From Shouchella shacheensis (lineage in GTDB: Bacteria; Bacillota; Bacilli; Bacillales; Bacillaceae_D), in the NCBI RefSeq assembly GCF_001484965.1, contig NZ_LLYY01000030.1:1-56275 (forward strand): 56,275 bases of DNA. The letters run 5' to 3'. The position numbers and the translations under genes were made by a program. The notes beneath the pieces are model-generated. The model worked only from the letters and a program-made list of their open reading frames with translations, made no database searches and had not been told where the DNA came from. Each line of letters starts with the position of its first letter. The first letter of the stretch is position 1. Positions 45,630-54,174 of the stretch are shown one piece after another.

Positions 45630-46268
45630 ATGGTTTCATTTTTTGTACAGGCCATTGTTTCGATCTTGGCGATTATGAATCCACTTGGCAACCTTCCTGT
45701 TTTTCTCATAGCAAACAGTCACAAGGGACGTGAATATCGAAAGAAGGCAGCAAAAGTTGTACTCGTCGTTCTTGGGGTGATGAGTGTCTTCGTCTTGCTT
45801 CGCCTGCACCTTTTGAAATGGTTCGACGCCATGCAAATGGTCGGTGGTGTCATCACGTTTGCCATTGGTCATCAGCTGGCTCGGGTAAAGTCCCTGCCTT
45901 CGTATGCATTACAGCAAAAGGAGGAGCGAAAGAACGATGCTGCCTCCTTTCCCTCGCTCATTTCAAGGTCTGAAACGATTGCGGCTGTTACAAGCTTAAC
46001 GGCGAGTAGAAATCATCGCTGGATGCATGTTGGAGTCACATTTATTGCCTTTGCGTCGGTGCTTGCGGTTACGTTCGTCGTGTCGTTCGTCGCTTCTTGG
46101 GTACAGGGCAAACTTGGCTCCACCGGACTTGCCCTCATTGCTCGTCTCATGGGGCTGGTTCTCACCGTAATTGCACTTGAACTGGTGGTTACGGGGCTTG
46201 CCGAGATGATCCTACCTTGGAACGCAAGCCAGTATACTAAACAGGAAACGCCTCTCGCCGCCTTCTAG
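45630..46268 (+). CDS. MarC family membrane protein
   Basis: A 212-residue six-helix protein of the MarC/YhgN family. Typical opening FVQAIVSILAIMNPLGNLPVF (residues 5-25) with the NPxGNxP motif, and FDAMQMVGGVITFAIGHQL (about 67-85) with the GG motif. Function of the family is unknown despite its name (it is not a drug pump). It has an AAAAGGAG site before ATG 45630 and ends in a two-way terminator. Single-gene unit. Confidence 0.85.
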   Translation: MVSFFVQAIVSILAIMNPLGNLPVFLIANSHKGREYRKKAAKVVLVVLGVMSVFVLLRLHLLKWFDAMQMVGGVITFAIGHQLARVKSLPSYALQQKEERKNDAASFPSLISRSETIAAVTSLTASRNHRWMHVGVTFIAFASVLAVTFVVSFVASWVQGKLGSTGLALIARLMGLVLTVIALELVVTGLAEMILPWNASQYTKQETPLAAF

Positions 46269-46283
46269 TCTTCCAGGGATAAA

Positions 46284-46320
46284 AACGCAGGTCTCCCCCG
46301 ACTGAAGGAAGACCTGCGTT
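46284..46320. terminator. Bidirectional terminator between marC-like and M32 genes
   Basis: AACGCAGGTCT / AGACCTGCGTT, 11 perfect pairs, A-run on the left and T-run-poor right side; lies between converging genes. Confidence 0.75.
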
Positions 46321-46323
46321 CAT

Positions 46324-47835
46324 TTAATTAAGCTGGTATAGCTCTTTGTATTTCGCTTCCAAATAATCGAGCAATGGCCCAGCGTCAATCCCGCCTCCGG
46401 TCACATCCGCGATAATTTCTGCAGGTTTTTTGCGTTTGCCGTATTGATGCACATGCTCTGTCAGCCAAGCACGAATGCCATCGAGCTCTTCGGTTTCGAG
46501 TCGGTCATCAAAGTCAGGAATGTCCCTCAGCATCGCTTGTTTAAGCTGTGCCGCATAAATATAGCCTAGCGCGTACGAAGGAAAATAACCAAAGGATCCG
46601 GACGACCAGTGCACGTCTTGAAGCACACCCTCTCCGTCATGCTCCGGGCGAACCCCTAGATACTCCTCCATTTTATCGTTCCATAGCTTCGGCAAGTCCT
46701 CCACTTCAATGCTTCCTTCAAACAAACCTTTTTCAAGCTCGTAGCGGATAATGATGTGCAGGCAGTAGGTGAGCTCATCGGCCTCAATCCGGATAAGTGA
46801 AGGTTTGGCCTGGTTTAAGGCGAAGAAAAAGTCTTGAAGCGGAAGCGTATCAAATTGGCCACTGGCATTCTGTTTAAGTAGCGGATACGCATTCTGCCAA
46901 AAACGCTCGTGTTGCCCGACGAATTTTTCCCAAAAGAGCGATTGCGATTCATGGATTCCCATCGAGGTGCCAGAGCAGAGGGGCGTGCCCTGCAACTCTT
47001 CAGAAATATTTTGCTCATAGAGCGCGTGGCCGCCTTCATGAATCGTTCCAAGCAAGGCAACGCGAAAATCGTTCTCATTGTACTTCGTTGTCACTCGAAC
47101 ATCGTTTGGGTTAATACCGATCGCAAAAGGATGAACGGTCTCATCAAGGCGGCCGGCGCTAAAATCATAGCCCATTTTCTCTAAGATGCCCACGCTAAGC
47201 TTCTCTTGGTTGGCCTTTGGAAAATGCTCAAATAAAGGCTCCATTGAAGGCTGGTGACTGGACGCATCCACGGCATGCACAAGCGGAATCAGCCGTTCTT
47301 TTAACTGCGCAAACACACGGTCAAGCGTGGATACATAGACCCCAGGCTCATAGTCGTCGAGCAGTGTGTTATACGGGTGCTCCTCGTAGCCAAGGTAGGT
47401 GATAAAGCGTCTGTTATAATCAACAAGCTCCTTCAAATAAGGTTGGAATAGCGCGAAATCGCCCTTTTCTTTCGCTTCTTCCCAAATGGCTTCGGACGTT
47501 GTCTGTAGCATGACATACGCTTTGTACTCGTCTGCAGGGATCTTCTTATTTTTGTCGTACGTTTTTAAGCACTCTTCTACCGATTTTCTTGTGATTTCAG
47601 AGAGCCCTTCCTCCCCGGTTAGCTCATCAAGCAGGCGCTTCAACTCTTCGGAAGTTGAAATGCGAAAAATCTCTTCAGAGAGCGTCCCTATGACTTCCGC
47701 CCGCTGAGCGACGCCTTTTTTCGGAGCACCGGTGCGCGAGTCCCACGCAAGCAGTGCGAGCGCCTGCCCGTAGTGATCCATCTGATGCAGCAATTGATAG
47801 AACGCTGTTTCTGTTTCTTGATTGGCCATTGCCAT
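46324..47835 (-). CDS. M32 carboxypeptidase (YpwA / Taq type)
   Basis: The 503-residue metallopeptidase releases C-terminal residues. The zinc motif HEGGH (HEXXH form) is near residue 266 in LLGTIHEGGHALYEQNI, with the downstream glutamate in HESQSLFWEKFVG (about 294-306). The conserved regions IRIEADELTYCLHIIIRYELE and the C-terminal DGIRAWLTEHVHQYGKRKKP are also present. Family length is about 500. Start ATG 47835 or 47829 behind GAAAGGATGGG. Monocistronic; divergent from the YneR-like gene. Confidence 0.93.
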   Translation of the reverse strand: MAMANQETETAFYQLLHQMDHYGQALALLAWDSRTGAPKKGVAQRAEVIGTLSEEIFRISTSEELKRLLDELTGEEGLSEITRKSVEECLKTYDKNKKIPADEYKAYVMLQTTSEAIWEEAKEKGDFALFQPYLKELVDYNRRFITYLGYEEHPYNTLLDDYEPGVYVSTLDRVFAQLKERLIPLVHAVDASSHQPSMEPLFEHFPKANQEKLSVGILEKMGYDFSAGRLDETVHPFAIGINPNDVRVTTKYNENDFRVALLGTIHEGGHALYEQNISEELQGTPLCSGTSMGIHESQSLFWEKFVGQHERFWQNAYPLLKQNASGQFDTLPLQDFFFALNQAKPSLIRIEADELTYCLHIIIRYELEKGLFEGSIEVEDLPKLWNDKMEEYLGVRPEHDGEGVLQDVHWSSGSFGYFPSYALGYIYAAQLKQAMLRDIPDFDDRLETEELDGIRAWLTEHVHQYGKRKKPAEIIADVTGGGIDAGPLLDYLEAKYKELYQLN

Positions 47836-47935
47836 CCCATCCTTTCTATGTAATCCTCAGGCAACGGCGTGAAGAGTTCCTGCGCGCGTTGGCCTGCTTC
47901 TTATGATACACTTTTTCCAGTAAGGAGTGGTAGAA

Positions 47936-48277
47936 TTGAACCTAGAAATCACGCCAAAAGCGGCCTCATTTTATAAGCAAGAAATGGACTTGCAAAAAGG
48001 AGATACGCTGCGTCTCTATGTCCGTGTGGGCGGCGTCGGCTCTGGAGGCTTTTCTGTTGGCATCATGCGTGATGATGACCCCTCGGCCTCAGCGTATGTT
48101 CTAGAGCGAGAGAGCATCACCTTTTTTGTAACGGAAGATGATTTTTGGTATTTGGATGAAATGATGATTGACTATGACGAAGACCTTGACATGGTGGTGT
48201 TTAACCAGCCTCGTTTTGATGATCTGCATCACCCTTTAGCCAAACAAGAAAACGAAGCAAAAAGGAGTCGCTCGTAA
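47936..48277 (+). CDS. HesB-like protein YneR family
   Basis: A 113-residue protein with the HesB/IscA-type fold. It begins LEITPKAASFYKQEM and has LRLYVRVGGVGSGGFSVGI where real A-type carriers have their cluster-binding region. The three cysteines needed for iron-sulfur binding are absent, as in Bacillus YneR, so a cluster-carrier function is unlikely. The tail is acidic, then basic. TTG 47936 lies eight bases after AAGGAG; GTG 47927 overlaps that site. The terminator hairpin includes the stop codon. Confidence 0.8.
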   Translation: MNLEITPKAASFYKQEMDLQKGDTLRLYVRVGGVGSGGFSVGIMRDDDPSASAYVLERESITFFVTEDDFWYLDEMMIDYDEDLDMVVFNQPRFDDLHHPLAKQENEAKRSRS

Positions 48278-48292
48278 CGAGCACTCCTTTTT
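48259..48292 (+). terminator. Terminator overlapping the yneR-like stop
   Basis: AAAAAGGAGT (in the last codons) pairs with ACTCCTTTTT; inner GCTCG/CGAGC stem. The stop codon 48275-48277 is in the hairpin loop. Confidence 0.85.
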
Positions 48293-48412
48293 GCTAGCTC
48301 CGGCGGGTAGATGCTCGGGATTTTTCGCCCTGACATCGAAATCCAAAGTCGGGATTTCTTCTGACAGGTCTCCAACATCCTCACTTCTGGGCAACCCGCC
48401 TCCGCTTTTCCG
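48292..48412 (-). repeat. Full copy of interspersed hairpin repeat (R5)
   Basis: Minus-strand reading: GGAAAAGCGGAGGCGGGTTG, CCTGTCAG, GAAATCC, GGATTTC, TGTCAGG, then ACCCGCCGGAGCTAGCAAAA. The same end again touches a terminator. It fills the space between the converging YneR-like and DUF2564 genes. Confidence 0.8.
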
Positions 48413-48413
48413 A

Positions 48414-48689
48414 TTATCCATTTATGTCTTCTGCCTCGCTAAGCTGGTGAGCTGCTTGCTCCAAAAGAGCGCTAGAATGCGCATAAAAGGCCTCATCGAC
48501 ATTGCTTTGGTGAGCAACGGCTCGCTTGAATTGCTCCTTTGCGTCTTGAAGCGCATTCGTTGCGGCCTCAAGCTGCTCTTGATCCATGCTTCTCGTTGCC
48601 TGACCGACCATGTGCTGAGCTGATTCAATCGCTAATTCGACCTGTTTGAGGTCACTAAATCCGTAGTCCTCTTTAGGAAAGTGGTTCAT
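48414..48689 (-). CDS. DUF2564 family protein
   Basis: A 91-residue all-helical protein matching DUF2564, a family restricted to Bacillaceae: FSDLKQVELAIESAQHMVGQATRSMDQEQLEAATNALQDAKEQF (about 11-53) and HSSALLEQAAHQLSEAE. Likely a helical hairpin; function unknown. ATG 48689 follows AAAAGGGG. The repeat R5 lies one base from its 3' end. Confidence 0.75.
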   Translation of the reverse strand: MNHFPKEDYGFSDLKQVELAIESAQHMVGQATRSMDQEQLEAATNALQDAKEQFKRAVAHQSNVDEAFYAHSSALLEQAAHQLSEAEDING

Positions 48690-48786
48690 CTGATCTACCC
48701 CTTTTTTGCTTGACTACATATAGGGTAAGCAGAAACCGTACTTTTTATTCCAAGTTTACATAACATTAATATTGTTAACTTAAGAT

Positions 48787-50319
48787 TTAGCTATAGCGTT
48801 GCTGCACACGCGTCATCTCGTCAAACTCTTCTTTCAGTTTTTCATAAAGCCTTGTGTACATGGTGAACAGTTCATCATAAATCGCTCGATTGTGCCGGTT
48901 CGGCTCATGCGTTTGGACCACTGGAATGCTCTCCTTTACGTCCTCAAGCTTCATCTTTCCGAGTGCATGTCTTGCAAGCACAACAGCCCCGAGCGCTGAC
49001 GCATTATGCGTCTCCGGAACAGAAACAGGCTTGTCCATCACGTCTGCGAGCATCTGTCTCCAAAAAGAGGACTTGGCAAAACCACCCGAAGCACGAACAT
49101 GCGAAACCTGACCGCTGACGTCGCGGAGGGCTAGAGCGACAGAATACACGCTGAACAAGACGCCCTCCATCACTGCGCGTATAAAATGCGCTCTCTGATG
49201 ATGCATTCCGATGCCGAAGAACACTCCTCGCGCGTTCGGATCCCAATGAGGCGCTCGCTCACCGTTTAAGAAGGGCAGAAAAAGCAAGCCTTCCGCTCCC
49301 GCAGGGACAGCTCCCGCCACTTGCATTAAGTGGTCATACCCAGATACCCCGAGACGCTCCGCTTCCTGGATGTCAACGCCGGAAAACTCATCCCGCACCC
49401 ACCTTAGCATCATCCCTCCATTATTCGTTGGCCCACCAATCACCCAGCGATCCTCGGTGAGCGCGTAGCAAAACGTCCGTCCTTGTTCATCAATGAGCGG
49501 CTCGTCGACAACGGTTCGTACTGCTCCACTTGTGCCGATGGTGACCGCTACCTCCCCCGGATTCAGAGCACCCACCCCAACGTTTGCAAGGACGCCATCC
49601 CCGGCACCGATAATCCAACGCGTTTCTTGTGTGAGCCCGAGCATCTCTGCCTTCTCTTGACTCATATTTGGCAGTTCGTAGGTGGTAGCAACAGGTCTAG
49701 AGAGTTTTTCAGCGCTAATGCCCGCGTAAGAAAGCGCCTCTTCGTCCCAGTCCATGTTGCGTAGAGAGAAGAGTCCCGTTCCTGTGGCCATGGAGTGGTC
49801 AACGACGTACTCACCAAATAAGTCCCAGCAGACGTATTCTTTGATGGAGATAAACTTGCTCGTCCGTTCAACAAGCTCTTTCTCATGAAGCTGAAACCAG
49901 GGAAGCTTAAGGAGCCAGGACATCGGATGAATCGGCGTCCCTGAGCGTTTATAAAATTCCAGCGCGCGATTCTCTGACTTCAGTTGCGCCGTTAACTCTG
50001 CGCTACGATTGTCCGCCCAAATGATACTTCGTGTTAAAGGTTCTCCGTCTTGATCGACAGCCATCAGCGAATGCATCGCTGAAGAGATCCCTGCCTCCGT
50101 AATTTGTTCAGGAAGCACATTTGCGAGAGCGACAACTTCCCGAATCGCCACATAGACAGCATCCAAGATGACAGCAGGATCCTGCTCGGCCCAGGACGGC
50201 TTTGGTGTCAGTAAAGGGTATTCAACTTCATGAGACGCGACTTGCTGCAGACCTTCATCGAACAAGACCGTTTTCGTGCTTGTCGTGCCAAGATCTAAGC
50301 CAAGTGAATAGGTTTTCAT
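48787..50319 (-). CDS. gntK: Gluconokinase (FGGY family)
   Basis: The 510-residue FGGY kinase phosphorylates gluconate to 6-phosphogluconate. N-terminal LGLDLGTTSTKTVLFDE, substrate region GISSAMHSLMAVDQDGEPLTRSIIWADNRSAE (about 79-110), catalytic Asp in IIGAGDGVLANVGVGAL (about 241) and GTSGAVRTVVDEP. These are the gluconokinase-type motifs rather than xylulokinase. ATG 50319 follows AAAGGAG; the ORF to 50358 has no support. No gntP permease, gntR or gntZ is next to it, so gluconate uptake must be coded elsewhere. Confidence 0.92.
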   Translation of the reverse strand: MKTYSLGLDLGTTSTKTVLFDEGLQQVASHEVEYPLLTPKPSWAEQDPAVILDAVYVAIREVVALANVLPEQITEAGISSAMHSLMAVDQDGEPLTRSIIWADNRSAELTAQLKSENRALEFYKRSGTPIHPMSWLLKLPWFQLHEKELVERTSKFISIKEYVCWDLFGEYVVDHSMATGTGLFSLRNMDWDEEALSYAGISAEKLSRPVATTYELPNMSQEKAEMLGLTQETRWIIGAGDGVLANVGVGALNPGEVAVTIGTSGAVRTVVDEPLIDEQGRTFCYALTEDRWVIGGPTNNGGMMLRWVRDEFSGVDIQEAERLGVSGYDHLMQVAGAVPAGAEGLLFLPFLNGERAPHWDPNARGVFFGIGMHHQRAHFIRAVMEGVLFSVYSVALALRDVSGQVSHVRASGGFAKSSFWRQMLADVMDKPVSVPETHNASALGAVVLARHALGKMKLEDVKESIPVVQTHEPNRHNRAIYDELFTMYTRLYEKLKEEFDEMTRVQQRYS

Positions 50320-50480
50320 TATCAGTAGGACTCCTTTAATCGATAAATAAACATGCATACATCACCCATTGTACCACTGCATAGGTCTCAGGTGGTTTTT
50401 TTGGTCAGTTTTGGTAGACAAACCTTATTGGAAAAAATCCTTACGGTAATTGAAATTGTATTCCCATTAAAGCTATTGCG

Positions 50481-50530
50481 TTGACAAAAACGAAACCCTC
50501 ATGCTAAGTTAAATATTGAAAACGTTTACT
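50481..50530 (+). promoter_or_regulatory. Promoter and cre site of the aldo/keto reductase gene
   Basis: TTGACA (50481-50486) and an extended TG-C-TAAGTT -10 region (spacing 18). TGAAAACGTTTACT (50517-50530) immediately downstream is an almost ideal cre box, placed to act as a CcpA roadblock. Confidence 0.7.
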
Positions 50531-50561
50531 TAGAAAAACGGATCAACTATGAGGTGATGTT

Positions 50562-51479
50562 ATGAAAACGATCAACCTAGGAAATAGCAACCTTTTTGCG
50601 TCAGAAATTTCGCTTGGCTGCATGAGAATGAATGATCTTTCGATTGATTCTGCCCGGGAACTCATTCACACAGCTCTTGAGGGTGGCATCGATTTTTTTG
50701 ATCATGCCGACATCTACGGCCAGGGGAAGTCCGAAGAAATTTTCGCTAAAGCAATTGGCATGAACGCGGATGTCCGAGAGCAAATGAAGATTCAGACCAA
50801 GTGCGGCATTCGCAAGGATTTCTTTGATTTTTCCAAAGAACATATTTTGGAATCCGTGGACGGGAGTCTGAAACGGCTACAAACGGACTATATTGACGTC
50901 TTGCTGCTTCACCGTCCGGACACGCTCGTAGAACCGGAAGAGGTGGCTGACGCGTTTCGTATTTTGCATGAAAGTGGAAAAGTCAACCATTTTGGTGTCA
51001 GCAACCAGAACCCGATGCAAATTGAACTGTTGAAGAAGTACGTCGACCAGCCCCTGATCGCCAATCAGCTTCAGTTTGGCTTGAAGCATTCTGGCATGAT
51101 TGATGCGGGCATCAATGTGAACATGGTGACCGACGCGGCCACAGTGCGCGATGGCAGCATTCTCGATTATTCCCGTTTACACGACATGACGATTCAGGCC
51201 TGGTCCCCTTATCAGTACGGATTCTTTGAAGGCGTGTTTTTGGATAACGACAAATTCCCGGAGCTTAACGCCAAGATCGACGAACTCGCAGAAGCCAAAG
51301 GCGTCACAAACATGGCAATCGCGACGGCATGGATTCTTCGCCATCCGGCTAAGATGCAAGTTCTTGCAGGAACAATGAATGCCACTCGACTGAAAGACAT
51401 TGCGGCCGCGTCAGACGTTACGCTTTCTCGAAAAGAGTGGTACGAGCTCTACACGGCTGCGGGGAATGTGTTGCCGTAA
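50562..51479 (+). CDS. Aldo/keto reductase (YdhF-like)
   Basis: A 305-residue TIM-barrel NADPH oxidoreductase. The catalytic tetrad is visible as Asp and Tyr in FDHADIYGQGKSEE (about residues 46-59), Lys in IQTKCGIR (about 82) and His in VLLLHRPDTL (about 118). NADPH-binding NQLQFGLKHS and LAGTMNATRLKDI (about 275-287) complete the pattern. Closest to the YdhF-type group of E. coli, which reduces various carbonyls; natural substrate unknown. ATG 50562 has GAGGTGATG upstream. Likely glucose-repressed by the cre box. Confidence 0.9.
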   Translation: MKTINLGNSNLFASEISLGCMRMNDLSIDSARELIHTALEGGIDFFDHADIYGQGKSEEIFAKAIGMNADVREQMKIQTKCGIRKDFFDFSKEHILESVDGSLKRLQTDYIDVLLLHRPDTLVEPEEVADAFRILHESGKVNHFGVSNQNPMQIELLKKYVDQPLIANQLQFGLKHSGMIDAGINVNMVTDAATVRDGSILDYSRLHDMTIQAWSPYQYGFFEGVFLDNDKFPELNAKIDELAEAKGVTNMAIATAWILRHPAKMQVLAGTMNATRLKDIAAASDVTLSRKEWYELYTAAGNVLP

Positions 51480-51494
51480 AACGTTTTTCTGTAT

Positions 51495-51542
51495 AAAAAA
51501 TCCCTCCATGCTCGTTTCGTTTGAGCGAGGAGGGATTTTTTA
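51495..51542 (+). terminator. Terminator of aldo/keto reductase gene
   Basis: AAAAAATCCCTCC / GGAGGGATTTTTT with inner GCTCG/CGAGC-type pairs. The 51543-51744 stretch holds only imprecise GATTT-A-run repeats and no supported gene. Confidence 0.9.
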
Positions 51543-51744
51543 TCGGCAAGGACGGAGGAGATGCTATATTTGGACTTAAAGTCCCTCTCACTTACTCTTT
51601 TTACGTGTTACCTGCTGATTTCAAAAAAACACATGCCGATTTGAAAAATTCACCTGCATCCTCTGGTGAATACATGCCTCTTTCTTCTTTTAGCTGCCTC
51701 TCTTCCGCTTTTTATGCCTTCTACTAGGCATTCCTGCTTCTCTA

Positions 51745-52881
51745 TCAATCCCTCGGCGGCCTCGGTCCAAAGAACTGATAATAATCCGTCTTAATATTCC
51801 CGTTATACAGCTTACGCTTTTTGTTTGCTTTCTTGCCGTAGAGCTCCTCAAAACCTTCGTGGGAGGTCAGTATGTATGCCGACCACGTCTCATGGCGCCG
51901 GAGTGCTTCGCCCATGTCTTTGTACATTTGCTCGACTTCTGGTCGCTCGCCGAGGCGCTCGCCGTAAGGCGGGTTGCCGATGACGATGCCGTAAGAGCCT
52001 TTATGGCTAAAGTCGCGCACCTGCATTTGCTTGAATGTCAGCAAATCCCCAAAGCCTGCTTCCATCGCATTTCCTTGCGCGAGCTCGACGGCGCGGTGGT
52101 CAATGTCAGAACCTGTAATGTCAAGCGCTTGCGCGTAGTTGGCTTTATCCTCCACTTCTTCTCGCGCTTGCCTCCAGCGCTGATCCCCAACGACATGCCA
52201 GCCTTCGGAAGCGAAATCGCGGTTGAAGCCAGGGGCGATGTTCTGCCCGATCATCGCTGCTTCGATCGCAAGTGTGCCTGAACCGCAGAATGGATCGGCA
52301 AACGGACGCTCGGCATCCCACGTCGTCAGCTTGATCATCGCAGCAGCGAGCGTTTCTTTTAGAGGTGCTTCGTTGTGCAAGTAGCGATAGCCGCGCTTGT
52401 GCAGGCCCGTCCCACTTGTGTCGATGGTGAGTGTCGCCACATCCTTTAAAAGGGCCACTTCGATACGGTAAAAGGGCCCGTCCTCATCAAACCAGCCGCG
52501 CTTGTAGCGGGTCTTCATCGACTCCACCACCGCTTTTTTGACGATCGCCTGACAATCAGAGACGCTAAAGAGCTTGGACTTGACCGAACGGCCAATGACA
52601 GGAAACTCTGCGTGTGGCGGAAGAATTTCAGCCCACGGCAATGCCTTCGTTTTTTCAAACAGCTCATCAAACGAGTACGCCTTGAATTCCCCGACTTTAA
52701 GCTTGATACGGTCAGCCGTACGAAGCCAGAGATTCACCCTTGCAATCGCACTGACGTCTGCGGTGAACGTGACGCGGCCGTTTTCGACTTCCACGTCTTC
52801 GTAGCCAAGGTCGCGAACTTCCCTAGCCACTAGAGCCTCAAGCCCCATTGTCGCCGTTGCAATAAGTGTTACTTTTTCCAT
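51745..52881 (-). CDS. ypsC: THUMP-domain RNA methyltransferase YpsC (RlmL-like)
   Basis: The 378-residue protein carries an N-terminal ferredoxin-like and THUMP region (about 1-155; ATMGLEALVAREVRDLGYEDVEV, VKSKLFSVSDCQAIVKKAVV) and a Rossmann methyltransferase with ADPFCGSGTLAIEAAMI (SAM motif, about 193) and NPPYGERLGE (catalytic NPPY, about 305), typical of N2-guanine RNA methyltransferases. It corresponds to YpsC of B. subtilis and the N-terminal half of E. coli RlmL. Substrate likely 23S rRNA. Gene order ypsC - rnpB - gpsB matches other Bacillus. Confidence 0.93.
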   Translation of the reverse strand: MEKVTLIATATMGLEALVAREVRDLGYEDVEVENGRVTFTADVSAIARVNLWLRTADRIKLKVGEFKAYSFDELFEKTKALPWAEILPPHAEFPVIGRSVKSKLFSVSDCQAIVKKAVVESMKTRYKRGWFDEDGPFYRIEVALLKDVATLTIDTSGTGLHKRGYRYLHNEAPLKETLAAAMIKLTTWDAERPFADPFCGSGTLAIEAAMIGQNIAPGFNRDFASEGWHVVGDQRWRQAREEVEDKANYAQALDITGSDIDHRAVELAQGNAMEAGFGDLLTFKQMQVRDFSHKGSYGIVIGNPPYGERLGERPEVEQMYKDMGEALRRHETWSAYILTSHEGFEELYGKKANKKRKLYNGNIKTDYYQFFGPRPPRD

Positions 52882-52934
52882 GTATAAGCCCCTTTGTTAT
52901 CCTAAGGTTCTGCTTGGAGCGCGCATTCATGCGC

Positions 52935-53192
52935 CTAAAGCAAGTAGCCATCTGTGGCAAACGCATATAGAGCCCCTGTCACGACAAGCACGCCCATCAC
53001 TAGAACAAACAGTGATGAAAATGTTTGGGTCTTCGCGGAATGATAATGCAAATAAACAAGCCCCATATAGATCGCTATCGCTACGGTAATGAAAAGGCCT
53101 CCTTCGAGAAAACTCCCCTGAATGGCAAAGCCAATCAAATTAAGCACAAGAAGAATGAGGCCAAGAATGTACATAAATTTCTTCTGTTCCAT
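52935..53192 (-). CDS. Small membrane protein, three helices
   Basis: An 85-residue protein, mostly hydrophobic: helices at about 7-25, 31-50 and 59-78, with a short basic N-terminus (MEQKKF). No family recognised. Start ATG 53192 follows GGGGGGATC. It lies between ypsC and rnpB, where Bacillus genomes often hold a short unnamed gene. Function unknown. Confidence 0.65.
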   Translation of the reverse strand: MEQKKFMYILGLILLVLNLIGFAIQGSFLEGGLFITVAIAIYMGLVYLHYHSAKTQTFSSLFVLVMGVLVVTGALYAFATDGYLL

Positions 53193-53263
53193 TGTGATCC
53201 CCCCTTATTGTTGACGCGTACGCTATCCCTTATTATCGCTTGTTTTTAAAAAATAGGCAAATA

Positions 53264-53287
53264 AAAAAACCCTTGTCACAGGGTTCG
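53264..53287 (-). terminator. Terminator of rnpB
   Basis: On the minus strand, AACCCTGTGACAAGGGTT followed by TTTTTT. Confidence 0.9.
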
Positions 53288-53303
53288 GATCGCTTACATC
53301 AAT

Positions 53304-53709
53304 CATCGTACAACCATTCGATAAGCCATGTTCTGTTCCTTTGTACTGCAAACGGTGATGAGCCTCGTACTCCGGTGGTAACCATCTATCTACGACCTAG
53401 CGTCGTTCATCCAGTTCCGTTCATTTCCGGACTAGAAAATGCCCCTACCATGTTTTGGGTTTCTCGCTCGAGGGGTTTACCGCGTTCCACTCTGCTTGTT
53501 TCCAAACAGACTCCGTCACTGTGGCACTTTCAAAGAGTTCACACCGTATCGAAAGACGTAGGTGCTTCTCTTGCCGTTAGCCGGTCTTCCGACTACCCTA
53601 GCTTATGAATTGGCTAGGCACGAACATTACGGGCATCGCAGCCCGTGCGAGCATGGACTTTCCTCTACGTACACCGTACGTAGCGGTTACCTGAATGTAT
53701 GCACTTGTC
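53304..53709 (-). ncRNA. rnpB: RNase P RNA, Bacillus class B
   Basis: About 406 bases on the minus strand match the class B RNase P RNA core. Recognised blocks in order are GAGGAAAGTCCATGCTCGCA (CR-I), GTGCCTAGC and CATAAGCTAGGG, AAAGTGCCACAGTGACG, GTGGAACGCGGTAAACCCCT, CGAGCGAGAAACCCAAA, GGTAGGGG, AGATAGATGGTTACC, and GTACGAGGCTCATCACCG through AACAGAACATGGCTTA (CR-V). Ends are estimated from pairing of P1 (GTGCATACATTC with GAATGGTTGTAC). A sigma-A promoter lies just upstream and a terminator just downstream. It catalyses 5' maturation of tRNAs. Exact ends uncertain by some bases. Confidence 0.97.
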
Positions 53710-53724
53710 CTAAGCGACTTTCCT

Positions 53725-53753
53725 AGTGTAACACACTCGCCTAGAGAGCACAA
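53725..53753 (-). promoter_or_regulatory. rnpB promoter
   Basis: On the minus strand TTGTGC (53748-53753), 17 bases, TACACT (53725-53730). The -35 begins just two bases from the RNase H gene end, so rnpB has its own promoter. Confidence 0.75.
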
Positions 53754-53755
53754 GA

Positions 53756-54163
53756 TTAGCTTCGTTTGCGCTTCTTTTCCTTAACGATGGCCAGGCGCGC
53801 AAGTTCATCCGCCTTCTTATTTTGCTTGCTTGGAATCCATTTGATAAACGCTAGCTCCAGCTGGTCATACTTCTTCAACACCTGTTCTAAATAAGGAGCA
53901 TAGGCGGCGTTTCGCACATAGCGATTCTCCACGCCCTCTGCCACTAGGCGGGAATCGGTTCGAAAGGAGACATGAGCATAACCACGCTCCAAGCAAATGG
54001 AAAGTGCCCTATTCAATGCTTCAAATTCAGCCTCATGATTCGAATACTCGCCGATGGCAAAGCGCTTCTCCTCGGTCCGACCGTCTGCAAAGCGAAAGAG
54101 GATGCCAACCCCTGATGGTCCTGGGTCACCGGCGCTGGCACCGTCCGTATTCACATGAATCAA
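53756..54163 (-). CDS. RNase HI-like protein (RNase H fold)
   Basis: A 135-residue single RNase H domain. Catalytic acids are Asp7 in VNTDGASAGDPGPSGVG, Glu in YSNHEAEFEALNRAL (about 46), Asp in SFRTDSRLVAEGVENRY (about 70) and Asp in KKADELARLA (about 118). All four are in place, so it could cut the RNA of RNA-DNA hybrids. It resembles YpdQ/YpeP-type Bacillus proteins. Start is TTG 54163 after AGGAGGGG; no ATG fits. It is 11 bases downstream of gpsB and precedes rnpB. The C-terminus is very basic (KEKKRKRS). Confidence 0.9.
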   Translation of the reverse strand: MIHVNTDGASAGDPGPSGVGILFRFADGRTEEKRFAIGEYSNHEAEFEALNRALSICLERGYAHVSFRTDSRLVAEGVENRYVRNAAYAPYLEQVLKKYDQLELAFIKWIPSKQNKKADELARLAIVKEKKRKRS

Positions 54164-54174
54164 AGAGGCCCCTC

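Noticed and set aside
48236-48421. 61-codon minus-strand frame
   Set aside because: Lies wholly in the terminator and repeat R5; explained by the repeat.
51521-51727. 68-codon frame after the aldo/keto reductase
   Set aside because: Starts inside the terminator; the A-rich near-repeats are too imprecise to call an array.
53240-53608. 122-codon plus-strand frame
   Set aside because: It is antisense to rnpB, which fully explains the conservation.
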